Source: Hyphomicrobiales bacterium
Lineage (GTDB): Bacteria > Pseudomonadota > Alphaproteobacteria > Rhizobiales > Rhizobiaceae
Reading direction: 5' to 3'
Length of the DNA: 64,000 nt
Assembly: GCA_900472485.1 (NCBI GenBank)
Contig: UCII01000001.1
Location: forward strand, 493,986 to 557,985
In this document: piece by piece, positions 51,314-62,100 of the stretch
Numbering within the stretch: position 1 is the first letter of the stretch
How the letters are laid out: every line of letters starts with the position of its first letter
Notes under the pieces: generated by a model
The model's database searches: none
Told to the model about the DNA's origin: nothing
The model's input: the letters and a program-made list of their open reading frames with translations, nothing else
Made by a program: the position numbers and the translations under genes

Positions 51314-52072
51314 ATGATAGTGAGCAAGAAGTTCGAAAACAAAGTCGTGATCGTTACGGGTGGCACGAGCGGTATTGGCCTTGCAACAGCAAAGGCCTTC
51401 TCGGTTGAAGGTGCCTCCGTGTTCATCACCGGCCGCCGCAAGGAAGCGCTCGATGCCGCCGTGCAGAAGATCGGTGGCCGTGTCACGGGCGTGCAGGCCG
51501 ACATGAGCAAGCTCGTCGATATCGACCGTCTGTACGACGCAGTTCAACAGAAGCACTCGCACATCGATGTGGTTTTCGCGAATGCCGGCGGCGGCGAGAT
51601 GGTACCTCTCGGCGCGATTACCGAAGAACACTATCAGAAGACCTTCGATACCAATGTGAAGGGTACCTTGTTCACCGTTCAAAAGGCGCTCCCGCTCCTG
51701 CGTGATGGCGGCTCGATCATTCTCACCTCGTCGACGACGAGCATTTCCGGCACGCCTGCCTTCAGCGTTTACTCGGCAACCAAGGCTGCCGTGCGCAACT
51801 TCGCTCGCAACTGGATCCTCGATCTCAAGGATCGCCATATTCGCGTCAATGCAATTAGTCCTGGCGTGACGGAGACAACTGGCCTCAACGAACTTTTCGG
51901 CAATGGTGAGAGCGCGGAGAACACGAAGAATTACCTCGCGAGCCTCATTCCCGCCGGCCGCGTCGGGCAACCGGAAGAGATCGCCAAGGCCGTCCTATTC
52001 CTGGCCTCCGACGATGCCAGCTTCATCAATGGCGTCGAACTCTTCGTCGATGGTGGCCACGTCCAGATCTAA
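51314..52072 (+). CDS. SDR-family oxidoreductase
   Basis: 252 residues, classical SDR. Cofactor loop [11 protein letters not shown] near residue 15, NAGGGEM near 91, catalytic Ser in [10 protein letters not shown] near 138 and Tyr/Lys in YSATKAA near 153-157, SPGVTETTG near 185. The [11 protein letters not shown] segment near 37 suggests NADP preference. AAAGGAG before the ATG. The following gene is coupled 23 bases downstream. Confidence 0.9.
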   Translation: MIVSKKFENKVVIVTGGTSGIGLATAKAFSVEGASVFITGRRKEALDAAVQKIGGRVTGVQADMSKLVDIDRLYDAVQQKHSHIDVVFANAGGGEMVPLGAITEEHYQKTFDTNVKGTLFTVQKALPLLRDGGSIILTSSTTSISGTPAFSVYSATKAAVRNFARNWILDLKDRHIRVNAISPGVTETTGLNELFGNGESAENTKNYLASLIPAGRVGQPEEIAKAVLFLASDDASFINGVELFVDGGHVQI

Positions 52073-52095
52073 GCCGCATGTCAGGGAGAATGACC

Positions 52096-52485
52096 ATGGC
52101 AGACATCGCAACGCTGCTCGATCGGAATCTGCAGGGCATCTTTGGGGAGGGCGATGACGCCCTCCGCCGGAAAGTGGCGGAGGAAATCCTTCATGAAGAC
52201 GCCATATTCATCGAACCGCACGGAATCTACCGCGGCCGCGACGAGATTGTCCGCGTCGCCGGAGTTATCCGCGCCATGCATCCGACATTTGCATACACGA
52301 CAATCGCTGCAGCGGAGGTTCTCCATGACCAAGCCGGGCGCGTGCAATGGGTGGCCGGTGCACCCGGAGAACCACCTGCGTATGCAGGTACGGACTTCAT
52401 CATTGCCAAGGACGGCAAGATCGCAGCGATCTATCTTTTCTTCGACGGAAATCCGGATCCGACCAGCCCGCCCATGAGGGTCTGA
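52096..52485 (+). CDS. NTF2-like/SnoaL-type small protein
   Basis: 129 residues from the ATG at 52096 with GGGAGAA upstream; 52078 in frame is less likely. NTF2-like fold indicated by LLDRNLQGIFGEGDDALR near residue 6, EEILHEDAIFIEPHGIYRG near 30 and DFIIAKDGKIAAIYLFFDGN near 103. These domains act as small-molecule isomerases or accessory subunits. Probably cotranscribed with the SDR and regulated by the divergent LysR. Confidence 0.75.
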   Translation: MADIATLLDRNLQGIFGEGDDALRRKVAEEILHEDAIFIEPHGIYRGRDEIVRVAGVIRAMHPTFAYTTIAAAEVLHDQAGRVQWVAGAPGEPPAYAGTDFIIAKDGKIAAIYLFFDGNPDPTSPPMRV

Positions 52486-52590
52486 GGGTTCCAATGCACC
52501 CAACAACGATCGCGGGGCGGGTGCCGGGCGATCTTTTCACGGGATCGTTCCTTTGGAGATTTGTCACTTTCGCGAAAAATCTTGTTAGGG

Positions 52591-53394
52591 TCAGGATCCG
52601 AAGAAGCGGCCTTTCGACGACCGGAAGCCGAGCTTTTCGGAGATCTCGTGAGCGGCTTTCAGGAGGCTGTCGAGATAGGCGGTTCGGTTGCGCAAGCCAT
52701 CCTCGCGCGGGGTAACCAGGCAGAGTGTCGCGATGCAAGCGCCGTCGGCCTGATGGATGGGCACGGCGAAGCAATGGGTGAAATTCTCCACCTCGCTGTT
52801 GAAGGTGAAATATCCGTCTTCGGCCGCCTGCCGCACTTGAGCGATGAAATCGGCGGGGTCCAACCGCCTCCCATTCGGGAGGACGAAATCTCCCGGCGGG
52901 ATGAAATCAAGGATTTCCCGGTCCGAAAGATGGGCAACAAGCAGGCGCCCGGAGGCGGTCCACGGAATGGCGACGAGCTCGCCGACATTCGAGGAAATGC
53001 GAAACGGGCGGATGCCTTCCCGCATCATGGCGACCGTATATTTATTGCCTTCCAGCAGGCACATTTGCGCTGTTTCGCGCGTCTCTTCCGCCAGCACGCC
53101 CAGCATGCGGCCGCATTCGCGCATCAGGTCGAATTGTTCGGCATAGGCGGTGCCGAGAAAATAGAGGCGGCGGCCGAGAAAGACCCGGCCGTCACCGCCC
53201 TGATAGTCGAGCATGCCATGACCGAGCAGAAGATTGACAAGCTCGTAGATGGAGGAGCGTGGCGCACCGATTTCCATTGCGATCTCGTTCGGGCGCATCG
53301 GCTGGCGTTTTACCCGCAGAAACTCAAGGATCTCGAAGGCGCGATCCAGGCCTCGCATGCGTCGGGATACAATGTCGTTTGCAGTCTCGGCCAT
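52591..53394 (-). CDS. IclR-family transcriptional regulator
   Basis: 267 residues from the ATG at 53394 (AGAGAAG upstream). N-terminal winged HTH: DRAFEILEFLRVKRQPMRPN, then EIAMEIGAPRSSIYELVNLL near 38. The effector domain follows (FLGRRLYFLGTAYAEQFDLM near 75, IPWTASGRLLVAHLSDREI near 147). It is the last gene of the run containing the amino-acid-type ABC transporter, 161 bases downstream of its ATPase gene, so it may regulate that system. Confidence 0.87.
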   Translation of the reverse strand: MAETANDIVSRRMRGLDRAFEILEFLRVKRQPMRPNEIAMEIGAPRSSIYELVNLLLGHGMLDYQGGDGRVFLGRRLYFLGTAYAEQFDLMRECGRMLGVLAEETRETAQMCLLEGNKYTVAMMREGIRPFRISSNVGELVAIPWTASGRLLVAHLSDREILDFIPPGDFVLPNGRRLDPADFIAQVRQAAEDGYFTFNSEVENFTHCFAVPIHQADGACIATLCLVTPREDGLRNRTAYLDSLLKAAHEISEKLGFRSSKGRFFGS

Positions 53395-53555
53395 GCTTCT
53401 CTCCGAATATTCCCAAATCAGCCGCAACCGGCGCGCTGCGACGCATCAGCACATGGTGCCGGCTAAACAGCGCCGGTGCCGCCAGATCAGCAAGACGCTG
53501 CGATAGCATCCGAGCGTGCGATGACGCAACGCTTGCGCAGCGCGGTTGTTTCCTC

Positions 53556-54326
53556 TCAATTGAAACTTGAGGTCTTGAGGAATTCGGCAAGCCGCTCCGT
53601 CTTCGGACGCGCGAACATGTCCTTCGGATCGCCTTCTTCGCAGATGACGCCCTGGTTCATAAAGATGACGCGCGAGGAGACCTCATAGGCAAAGCGCATC
53701 TCATGGGTGACAAGCAGCATCGTCATGCCGTCGGCGGCGAGCCCTTTGATGACTTGAAGAACCTCGCCAACCAGTTCGGGATCAAGGGCCGACGTCACCT
53801 CGTCGAACAGCATCAGCCGAGGCGCCATGGCGATCGCTCGGGCAATCGCGACGCGCTGCTGCTGGCCGCCCGAGAGCTGGCCCGGATAATGGTTGGCGCG
53901 GGCCGCAAGGCCCACGCGGTCGAGCCATTTTTCCGCGACGGCGCGTGCCTCCGGCTTTGACATTTTCTTCACCTTGACGAGGCCGAGCATCACGTTCTCG
54001 GCAGCGGTCATATGCGGAAAGAGATTGAATTGCTGGAAAGCCATGCCGGTGAGTGCGCGCTGGCGGGCGATCTCCTTCTCGCTCTTGCGGCGTCGGGTGC
54101 TGCCGTCGGCGTGATAGCCGATTTCCTCGCCATCGAGGCTGATCTTGCCTCCCTGGAACTCCTCCAGCATGTTGATGCAGCGCAGCATCGTCGTTTTGCC
54201 GGAACCCGACGAGCCGATGATGGAAATGACCTCGCCTTCCTGCACCGTGCAGTCGACGCCCTTGAGAACCTCGTGCTGGCCATAGGTCTTGCGCAGGCCC
54301 TGAATGTCTAAAATTGTCTTGCCCAT
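53556..54326 (-). CDS. Polar amino acid ABC transporter ATPase (GlnQ/HisP-like)
   Basis: 256 residues from the ATG at 54326 (GAGGAG upstream); the longer frame to 54419 overlaps the permease gene. Walker [10 protein letters not shown] near residue 40, Q-loop [12 protein letters not shown] near 93, signature LSGGQQQR near 150, Walker [14 protein letters not shown] near 170. [16 protein letters not shown] near 202 holds the switch His. Energises the permeases encoded just upstream. Confidence 0.92.
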   Translation of the reverse strand: MGKTILDIQGLRKTYGQHEVLKGVDCTVQEGEVISIIGSSGSGKTTMLRCINMLEEFQGGKISLDGEEIGYHADGSTRRRKSEKEIARQRALTGMAFQQFNLFPHMTAAENVMLGLVKVKKMSKPEARAVAEKWLDRVGLAARANHYPGQLSGGQQQRVAIARAIAMAPRLMLFDEVTSALDPELVGEVLQVIKGLAADGMTMLLVTHEMRFAYEVSSRVIFMNQGVICEEGDPKDMFARPKTERLAEFLKTSSFN

Positions 54327-54339
54327 CGGTCCGATCTCC

Positions 54340-54999
54340 TCAGGACGGCAGTGCGGTTTTGCGCTCGACATATTTGCCGAAACGCTCGATACCGAAGTTG
54401 ACGATGAAATAGAGACCACCAGCCAGGAAATAGAACTGGAGGCTCATGAAATTGCGGGAGATGATCTCCTGTGTGCGCAGGAGCAGTTCGGCGACACCGA
54501 TTACGGAAAGAAGTGTCGAGGCCTTGACCATCTCGGCTGCCGTATTCACCCAGGCCGGCAGGCACTGGCGCATCGCTTGCGGCCACAGGACCGACGTGAA
54601 GGTCTGGGTGAAGGTGAGGCCGATCGCCTTGGCCGCTTCCGTCTGACCTTTCGGGATGGCCTGCAGCGCGCCGCGCACGATCTCGCCGACATGCGACGAG
54701 CAGAAGATAGCCAGGGCAAGAACGCCTGCGGAAAACGGCCCCAAATCAAGACCCACCGCGGAAGAGACGTAGTAACTTGCCAGCACGAGCACGAGCACAG
54801 GCGTGCCGCGGATGATGTCGGTATAGGCGCGGATCAAAAGGCGCAGAATGGCTCCGCCGTAGACGAGCGCGAGGCCAACGAAGACACCGACGATGGAACC
54901 GGCGAGAATGGCGAGAAGAGAAATCGATACCGTCACGCCGAGCCCGTTGATGATGACGTAGCGGGCGATCCAGAGTTGTTCGAGAAAACTGTGAGACAT
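54340..54999 (-). CDS. Polar amino acid ABC transporter permease (HisM/GlnP-like)
   Basis: 219 residues. HisQM-type permease with about five membrane helices; coupling region [20 protein letters not shown] near residue 112. It lies 6 bases from the second permease and 13 bases from the ATPase. The hydrophobic segment [20 protein letters not shown] near 22 is typical. Confidence 0.9.
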   Translation of the reverse strand: MSHSFLEQLWIARYVIINGLGVTVSISLLAILAGSIVGVFVGLALVYGGAILRLLIRAYTDIIRGTPVLVLVLASYYVSSAVGLDLGPFSAGVLALAIFCSSHVGEIVRGALQAIPKGQTEAAKAIGLTFTQTFTSVLWPQAMRQCLPAWVNTAAEMVKASTLLSVIGVAELLLRTQEIISRNFMSLQFYFLAGGLYFIVNFGIERFGKYVERKTALPS

Positions 55000-55005
55000 C
55001 CGGTG

Positions 55006-55668
55006 TTACCTCGGCAAAGCCAGCCTGCGCTCGACGAAACGCATCAGCGCGGCGATGAGGAAGCAGGTTACGACATAGAGAGCTGATGTGACCATCCAGG
55101 TTTCGATGACGCGAAAGCTCTCGACGTTGATCTTACGGGCAGCGAATGTCAGCTCCGGCACGGCAATGGCGGCTGCAAGCGAGGTATCCTTGAACAGCGA
55201 GATGATGGTCGAAGACAGCGACGGAAGCACATTGCGCAGCATCAACGGTGCGATAATCGATCCGCGGATCTGCATTGGCGTCAGGCCAATCGCAAGACCC
55301 GCCTCCGAAAGGCCCTTCGGGATCGACAGCAATCCTGAGCGAAACACTTCGGCAAGATAGGCGCCAGAGTAGATGGAGAGGACCAGGACGAAGCTTTTGA
55401 TCTTGTCCAGGCGGAAGCCCATCTGCGGCAAGGCGAAGAAGGCAAACAGCACCAGTACCAGGATCGGCAGGTTTCGGATCACGGTCACATATACCTGCGC
55501 CGGGATAACTGCCATCCGGCTTTTCGACGTCAGCGCGAAGGCGAGTATCAGGCCGATCAAGGCGCCAATCAGAATCGATATGATCGCCAGGCCGAGGCTG
55601 AGCGCCAGACCGCTCATAAGAAAATCAAAGTTGCGCCATACGGCGGCAAAATTCAGCGTGTAACCCAT
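55006..55668 (-). CDS. Polar amino acid ABC transporter permease
   Basis: 220 residues. HisQM-type permease partner of the 54340 gene: GLALSLGLAIISILIGALIG near residue 20, AGLAIGLTPMQIRGSIIAPL in the coupling region near 142. It starts 58 bases after the binding protein stop, with a strong hairpin in that gap. Confidence 0.9.
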   Translation of the reverse strand: MGYTLNFAAVWRNFDFLMSGLALSLGLAIISILIGALIGLILAFALTSKSRMAVIPAQVYVTVIRNLPILVLVLFAFFALPQMGFRLDKIKSFVLVLSIYSGAYLAEVFRSGLLSIPKGLSEAGLAIGLTPMQIRGSIIAPLMLRNVLPSLSSTIISLFKDTSLAAAIAVPELTFAARKINVESFRVIETWMVTSALYVVTCFLIAALMRFVERRLALPR

Positions 55669-55691
55669 CTCGGGCCGCCCCTCTCAGACTG

Positions 55692-55718
55692 GCGGAGCGG
55701 GAAAATATCCCGCTCCGC
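55692..55718. terminator. Intercistronic hairpin between binding-protein and permease genes
   Basis: Perfect 11-bp stem GCGGAGCGGGA / TCCCGCTCCGC with a 5-base AAATA loop, 8 bases beyond the binding-protein stop. Such hairpins often protect the binding-protein mRNA or cause partial termination, so the binding protein is made in excess over the membrane parts. No U tract, so read-through is expected. Confidence 0.7.
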
Positions 55719-55725
55719 TCGGCCA

Positions 55726-56568
55726 TTACTTGTATTCGACCGGAAAGCCGATCTGCGGCGGGGTCAGGTCCTTGCCGAACCACGTCTTGTAGGACTTGGC
55801 GTAGCTATCGAATTCGACGCCTGTCATGGCTTCGTGCAGGGCGGTATTGACGAAGTTCAGCCAATCCTGGTCGCCGCGCTTGACCGCGCAGGCATAGGTC
55901 TGCGGGTTCCAGCCATAGCCGGCGTCCTTGTAGCGGCCCGGGTTCTGCGTCATGTACCAGGCGAGCGACGACTGGTCGGTCGCAACCGCATCGGCGCGGC
56001 CTGATTCCAGCGCCTGGTAGATCAGGTCGACGGATTCATACTGGTCGACCTTCGCGTCCGGAAGGGCGGCATGGACCATGGACTCAGCGTAGACGTTCTG
56101 CAGAACGGAAACGGTGACGGAAGAGCCTGCCGCCTTCAATGCCGCGTAGTCGGCATACTGACCGTCCGCCTTCAGCATCAGGCCGACGCCTTCGCGATAA
56201 TAGGGAATGGTGAAGGCCACCTGCTGGGCGCGCTCGCCCGTGACGGTCATGAATTGACAGGTGATGTCGACCTTGTTGGTGGTGATGTTTGGAATGCGGG
56301 CGTCGGACGACTGGTTCACATACTCGATCTTGTCGGGATCGCCGAAGAGGGCTTTGGCGATGATGTGGCCCATGTCGACGTCGAAGCCCTGCAGCTTGTC
56401 GTCGGCGCTCTTGAAGTGCCATGGCGCGTTCGTGCTGCCGGTTCCAAGAACGAGGTGGCCGCGCGCAAGCACCTCATCGAGCTTGCTGCCGTCGGCGAGA
56501 ACGGGCGTGGAAGAGAGGAGTGTGGCGGCGGCCAGCGACATCAGGCCGACGCGGAAGGAAATGGTCAT
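55726..56568 (-). CDS. Amino-acid-type ABC substrate-binding protein (family 3)
   Basis: 280 residues. Signal peptide MTISFRVGLMSLAAATLLSS ending VLADG. Family 3 (SBP_bac_3) protein: RGHLVLGTGSTNAPWHFKSA near 36, LQGFDVDMGHIIAKALFG near 58, ITCQFMTVTGERAQQVAFT near 102. AGGGGAAC before the ATG. Likely ligand is a polar or basic amino acid or a related compound. First gene of the transporter operon; the guanidine/urea genes lie upstream on the same strand, separated by about 600 bases. Confidence 0.88.
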   Translation of the reverse strand: MTISFRVGLMSLAAATLLSSTPVLADGSKLDEVLARGHLVLGTGSTNAPWHFKSADDKLQGFDVDMGHIIAKALFGDPDKIEYVNQSSDARIPNITTNKVDITCQFMTVTGERAQQVAFTIPYYREGVGLMLKADGQYADYAALKAAGSSVTVSVLQNVYAESMVHAALPDAKVDQYESVDLIYQALESGRADAVATDQSSLAWYMTQNPGRYKDAGYGWNPQTYACAVKRGDQDWLNFVNTALHEAMTGVEFDSYAKSYKTWFGKDLTPPQIGFPVEYK

Positions 56569-57165
56569 GGTTGTTCCCCTTGGTTAATGGCTTTCGAATA
56601 ATCCAATATTCCGGACATTTGTCTGTTATCTCGGATAAGGCATATCAAGGGATATACGGGGCAACTTGTCAATAGTGACTGCCGTTGCCGATCGTCGGAG
56701 ATAGGGAATGGTCAAGGGGTGTCTCCTGCCGGATTTACCGGTTATCGCCGTCGACAATGCAGTGGCCGGCGCGCGGTATCTCTGCGGCAGTTCCGCCGCA
56801 TCGAGCTGCTCCAAACCATTATCCGGGCAACAGACAAGATTCACTCGACGTTGCCGGTCACTCGCAATGCGAAGGATTTTCCGTGGGACATGCCGGATAT
56901 CCAGGTGTCCTGCGAAATTTGAGCGCTGTGTTTGATCTGTTGTCAGGCCTTGTCGACGCACCTTCGCTATGGGTTGCCGATGCAAGCCCATCGGGAGCAA
57001 AGTTGCCGTTTGCGACTTTCCTTGAAAGTTGTCGATTCAACCCGATGGCAAGGATGCCGAGTTGAATCCTTGGCCGAGCGAGTGCAGCCATCTCTATGCC
57101 CGCACTCGCTTGCTGGTGTTTTTGCGGCCATCCCTCAATTTGCGAGATGCTCTCGTCCGAAGCGT
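56569..57165. other. Unassigned interval
   Basis: About 600 bases between the ABC binding-protein gene and the small ORF after the allophanate hydrolase. It must hold the ABC operon promoter near its left end. Frames on both strands (56626-57180) are short, Ser/Arg/Cys-biased and lack ribosome binding sites. No hairpin or repeat shared with the rest of the window was recognised. Confidence 0.4.
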
Positions 57166-57297
57166 TTAGTCGGTCTCTGACGATGCCTCACTACGAGCGG
57201 AGTGAAACTGAGGCCGATCAAGGCTGCCAATTGCCTGGGTTCTCGCCGTCAGGCCATGAAGAATGATCTGCAATGCCCGTAAGAAGATCTTTCTCAT
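57166..57297 (-). CDS. 43-residue small protein downstream of allophanate hydrolase
   Basis: It starts MRKIFLRALQIILHGLTART and ends SEASSETD. The ATG at 57297 lies 12 bases after the allophanate hydrolase stop, with an excellent Shine-Dalgarno (AAGGAGAT) in between, so translation from the same mRNA is likely. The first 20 residues form a basic amphipathic or hydrophobic helix; the rest is polar. No family recognised. Could be a membrane-peripheral microprotein. Confidence 0.5.
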   Translation of the reverse strand: MRKIFLRALQIILHGLTARTQAIGSLDRPQFHSARSEASSETD

Positions 57298-57309
57298 CTC
57301 GTATCTCCT

Positions 57310-59121
57310 TCACGTCGTGGTATTCGCAGCGCGAATGAAATTTCGCCAGCCGCCAAACTCGGTGATGTCCCTGGCACCGGCTACGGCGTGGCTCTCGCAG
57401 AGGAATCCGGAAACATGGCTGCCATCCTCAAGCAGGATCTTGCCGATCCCAAGGGGCGCGGGGATATTCTGGACGAAGCGGGCAAATGCTGCAGGCGGCA
57501 AGGCCCAGACCTCGACTTCGACACCCTTGCCGGCAAAGCCCGGGTCGCGCACCAGCCCCGGCTTCGGCGGCACCGTCCCGGGAAGGGCGAAAAGCCGGTA
57601 ACTGCCGTCCGTTCGGCCCGCCTTTATCCTGTATCCGCCTTTTCCGGTGAGCTCGTGGTTGAGCGGCATATCGGTCAGATGCGCGCCGACAACGACGATT
57701 GGAACGACGTCGGCGGCTTCGGGTGTCACACGGCTTTTGTCCGGCAATGCCGCTGTGCGGTCCTTGCCCATACCGCTATTTGCCGCTCGATGCATGGCAT
57801 CGGCGAAAGGCGCCAAAGCATCGTCGGTAAAGGCAGGCCCGACCAGCATGACCCCGGCTGGCAGATGGCCGTCGGCATCGAAGCCTGCGGGTATGGCAAT
57901 TGCCGCGCAATCAAGCAGATTGGCGAAATTGGTGTAACGGCCGAAATGGCTGTTCTTGCCGATCGGATCGGTCTGCATTTCCTCGACCGTATAGGTCGTG
58001 GGGGATGTCGGCAGCATCAGGAAATCGACCTTCTCCCACTCCACCTTCGTCTTTTGCCGCAATGCTTCCAGCCTGTACTTGCCCTCGAAGGCGGCGACTG
58101 CGTCGTAGCCTTTCGCCCCTTCGATGATGGTTCTGACCGTCGGATCGAAATCGCCGGCGTTAGTTGCGAGGAAATCCTTGACCGCCGCCAGACGCTCGGC
58201 AACCCAGGGGCCGCTGTAGAGTAGTTCGGCGGCCTGCCGGAAAGGGGTGTAGTCGAAAGGCACGATCTCCGCACCGAGCGATCTCGCCCTGTCGATTGCG
58301 GCATCGTAGAGGGCTTCGACATCTGTGTTGCCGTAGAATTCGCGCTCGGCTCCGGCGAGCACGCCGACGCGAGGGCGTGCTGATGGAAGGGTCGTTGGTG
58401 TTGCCTCCCGCGAGAACGGATCTCCTGCGTCACAACCTTCCATGATCCGGCGAACGGCGATGCCATCACCGACGGTTGCGGCGAACACCGTTATGACGTC
58501 GACGCTGCGGCAAGCCGGCACCACGCCGACATTGGGAACGAGGCCCGGCGTCGGCTTTATGCCGACGAGATTATTGAAAGCCGCGGGTACCCGGCCGGAG
58601 CCAGCCGTATCGGTTCCGAGCGAGAAGCTGGCAAGACCAGCGGCTACGGCAACGGCCGAACCGGAACTGGAACCGCCGGAGACATAGGCGCGATCGAAAA
58701 CGGAGCGGGGTGCACCATGGGGCGAGCGCGTGCCGTTGAGGCCGGTTGCGAACTGGTCGAGATTGGTCTTGCCGATGACGATGGCGCCGGCAGCCCTCAG
58801 ACGCGCTATCACCGCCGAGTCCTCCTCAGGGTGATAGGCAAAGGCCGGGCAGGCGGCCGTCGTCGGCAGACCTGCGACATCGATATTGTCCTTGACCGCG
58901 AAGGGTATGCCCCAAAGCGGCAGGCTGTTTGGCTCCGGTGCCGTCGCCAGCAATTCCGTAGCTGCAGCTCGCAGCGCCTCTGGAGATGTCGGCGTGATGA
59001 AGATTGCCGGATCGTCCGATGCTTTGCATCTCACAATGATCTCTTCCACGAGGTCGAGCGGCGATAGACCTGCTCCATAAGCCTCCTTCAACGAGGTTAG
59101 GTCGAGGATGGTAGGCAGCAT
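57310..59121 (-). CDS. atzF: Allophanate hydrolase
   Basis: 603 residues from the ATG at 59121, which overlaps the carboxylase stop (TGATG); the longer frame to 59340 is antisense-style overlap. The amidase domain has Ser-cisSer-Lys chemistry: Lys77 in GIPFAVKD, cis-Ser in SGGSSSGS at 148-155, nucleophile Ser175 in DTAGSGR. A C-terminal domain of about 150 residues follows (VVPIVVVGAHLTDMPLNHEL near 455), as in AtzF/DUR1. It splits allophanate into ammonia and CO2, the last step of guanidine or urea breakdown. Confidence 0.9.
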   Translation of the reverse strand: MLPTILDLTSLKEAYGAGLSPLDLVEEIIVRCKASDDPAIFITPTSPEALRAAATELLATAPEPNSLPLWGIPFAVKDNIDVAGLPTTAACPAFAYHPEEDSAVIARLRAAGAIVIGKTNLDQFATGLNGTRSPHGAPRSVFDRAYVSGGSSSGSAVAVAAGLASFSLGTDTAGSGRVPAAFNNLVGIKPTPGLVPNVGVVPACRSVDVITVFAATVGDGIAVRRIMEGCDAGDPFSREATPTTLPSARPRVGVLAGAEREFYGNTDVEALYDAAIDRARSLGAEIVPFDYTPFRQAAELLYSGPWVAERLAAVKDFLATNAGDFDPTVRTIIEGAKGYDAVAAFEGKYRLEALRQKTKVEWEKVDFLMLPTSPTTYTVEEMQTDPIGKNSHFGRYTNFANLLDCAAIAIPAGFDADGHLPAGVMLVGPAFTDDALAPFADAMHRAANSGMGKDRTAALPDKSRVTPEAADVVPIVVVGAHLTDMPLNHELTGKGGYRIKAGRTDGSYRLFALPGTVPPKPGLVRDPGFAGKGVEVEVWALPPAAFARFVQNIPAPLGIGKILLEDGSHVSGFLCESHAVAGARDITEFGGWRNFIRAANTTT

Positions 59122-62100
59122 CAGATTTCCTCCAGAATGACAAGCACGTCGCCGGCCTTGACGTTGCGCCCAGGTGCTGCGCGCAGGTCGCGGACGCGTC
59201 CCGCAGCGTGGGCGGTGACGTTGATTTCCATTTTCATTGACTCGATGATGGCCAAAGTATCGCCGGCCGCAACCAGCTGGCCTTCCTCGACCAGTATCTT
59301 CCAAACATTGCCGGGCACCGCGCTTTCGATGCCGAAGCAACCTTCCGGTATATCTCCCGCAAGGGCAGGGCCGGCGCCTTCGTCGACCGAGAAGCTGTCA
59401 AGTCCTAACTCTTTCCAGCGTTGCCGTTCCGCCTCGAAGGCTGCCTGTTGTCTGGACTTGAAAGCACCGATCGCCGCAGCCTCGCGTGCGAGGTCCGCCT
59501 CATAGGCAGCGTAGGAGAATTCCGTCTCCTCGATCCTGATCGGATAGCCACCGTGCGGGAAGGCCGCACGCGCCTCATTCAGTTCCTCATGCGTGACGGG
59601 GAAGAAGCGGATCTGGTCGAAGAAATTGAGAAGCCATGGCTTGTCCTTGGCAAAGACCGGCGTTGGCCGCCAGCTGTTCCAGACCTGGATCGTGCGGCCG
59701 AAAAGCTGGTAGCCGCCCGGTCCCTCCATGCCATAGATGCACATATAGGCACCGCCGATGCCGACGGCGTTTTCCGGTGTCCAAGTGCGCGCCGGATTAT
59801 ACTTGGTGGTCACCAGCCTGTGCCGCGGATCGATCGGCGTGGCAACCGGCGCACCCAGATAGACATCGCCAAGGCCAAGCACAAGATAGCTGGCATCAAA
59901 GACGATGTCGCGCACCGCCTGCTCGTCGGGCAGGCCGTTGATGCGGCGGATGAACTCGATGTTGGAGGGGCACCATGGCGCATTCGGGCGCACGAGCTCC
60001 TGATACTTACGCATAGCAAGCTCGGCCTGCGGATCGTTCCAGGAAAGCGGCAGATGCACGATCCGACTTGGGACTTTTACCTCTTGCGCCGGCGGCAGTT
60101 TTGCCTCGATCTCGGTCAAAAGGCCAAGGAGGCGTTTCCGCGTCAGCGTCGTACCGTCATAATGGATCTGCAGCGAACGGATGCCGGGCGTCAGGTCGAT
60201 GATCCCAGGCAGCCGTGCCTCGACGACTGCCTGCATCAGCAGATGCACGCGCAGGCGAAGCGCGATATCGAGTGTCATCGGCCCGTATTCGATAAGCAGG
60301 TTGTCATCGCCCTGCCGGCGATAAACGACAGGCACCGGCCCATCCTGGTTTTGGCCGACGATCGCCGATCCGGTTTCCTCGGGTGCACGGCGAACTGTCG
60401 GACCGGCGATAGCGTCCTGACTGCGCGCCACCGGGTGAAAGCGGATTTTGTCGCCCGGCTTGAACTGGCCCATCTTCCATTGCTCGTCGCGCGCAATGAC
60501 AGCCGGGCAGACGAAGCCGCCGAGGCTCGGTCCATCCGGGCCGAGAATGATCGGCATGTCGCCGGTGAAGTCGATCGCGCCGATCGCATAGGCATTGTCA
60601 TGAAGATTGGAGGGGTGAAGACCAGCCTCGCCGCCGTCGCTGCGTGCCCATTTGGGCGTAGGGCCGATCAGACGAACACCCGTGCGGGCGCTGTTGAAAT
60701 GCACTTCGTATTCGGTCGAAAACAGCGTTTCGATATCCTCGTCCAGAAGGAAGTCCGGCGCGCCATGCGGCCCATAGACAACGCCGACCTCCCAGGTGCA
60801 CGTGAGGGCTGCGGGCACGTCCGCCGGCTTGGCTTGAGGCTGGGGTGCGCGTGCCAGTCGCAGCACATGGCCGGTCTGGAGCGTGCCGGTGGCGTGACCT
60901 CCGAACCGTCCGAGGCCGAAGGTTGCCTTGGAGCCGAGCATGAGCGGCGCGGCGAAACCGCCCGCAACGGCGAGATAGGAGCGCTGGCCCGGGCCTTCTA
61001 TGGCGCCGATGGCAAGCGTCTGCCCTGCCTTGGCGATGACCGCCTCACCATGGGGTAATGGAAAGCCATCGAGGGTCATCGGCATATGGGCGCCCGCAAG
61101 CGCAATCGTGACGTCGGAGAAGATCTTGAGCACCGGTCCCGAGACTGTCAGCTCTAGCGCCGCGGTCTCGTCGGCGTTGCCGACCAGCCTGTTTGCGTGG
61201 CGGAACGAGCGCTCATCCATCGGCCCGCTCGGCGGCACGCCGACATGCCAGAGCCCCAGCCTGCCGGGGAGCTCCTGAATGCTCGATTGCGCGCCGGGCG
61301 CCACCACCTCGATTATCTCGGGCACGAAGGGAAAATCCTTCAGCGCCGTCGTCGCCACATTGCCGCTGGCCAGCAGATCCGATCCGGCGATGGCCTTCAG
61401 ATAGTCGAGATTGGTTTCGATGCCGGAGATGGAGCTTTGTGCAAGCGCAAGCTTGAGCTTCTCGATCGCGGCTGGCCGGTCTTCGGCTGCCACGATCACC
61501 TTGGCGAGCATGGGGTCGTAATAAGGGGTGACCTCCGTGCCCGTCTCGATCCAGCCGTCGACGCGCGTGTTTTCCGGAAAGATAACTTCGGTCAAAAGGC
61601 CGGCGCTCGGCCGGAAGCCCGCATGCGGCATCTCGGCGTAGATGCGCGCCTCGATCGCGGCACCCTTCGGAACAAGTCGGTCATTTCCTGTGATTACATC
61701 TTCGCCAGCGGCCTGGCGGATCATCCACTCGACGAGATCTATGCCGTAGACGACTTCCGTGACGGGATGTTCGACCTGAAGCCTGGTATTGACCTCGAGG
61801 AAGTAGAATTCCTCGCGCGTGGGATCATAGATGAATTCGACCGTGCCGGCGGACCGATAGTGAGCGGAGGCGCCGAGTGCGACCGCAGCTGCGTGCAGAC
61901 GTTCTCGCACCGAAGGCGAAAGATCGGGCGCGGGCGTCTCCTCGATCACCTTCTGGTTCCGGCGCTGCAACGAACAATCGCGCTCGCCAAGCGCGATCAC
62001 ACGGCCTTTGCCGTCGCCGAAGATCTGTACCTCTACATGCCGAGCCTTGGAAACGAAGCGCTCCAGATAGACGCGGGCATCGCCAAAGCTTGCTTTTGCG

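Noticed and set aside
56685..57065. 126-codon plus-strand frame (and minus-strand frames nearby)
   Set aside because: Compositionally odd, no start signals, no family; cannot be told from noncoding DNA.
59421..61058. 545-codon open frame on the plus strand
   Set aside because: It lies antisense to the urea/guanidine carboxylase, whose motifs are unmistakable; the translation is Arg/His/Asp-biased with no domain. Typical high-GC shadow frame.
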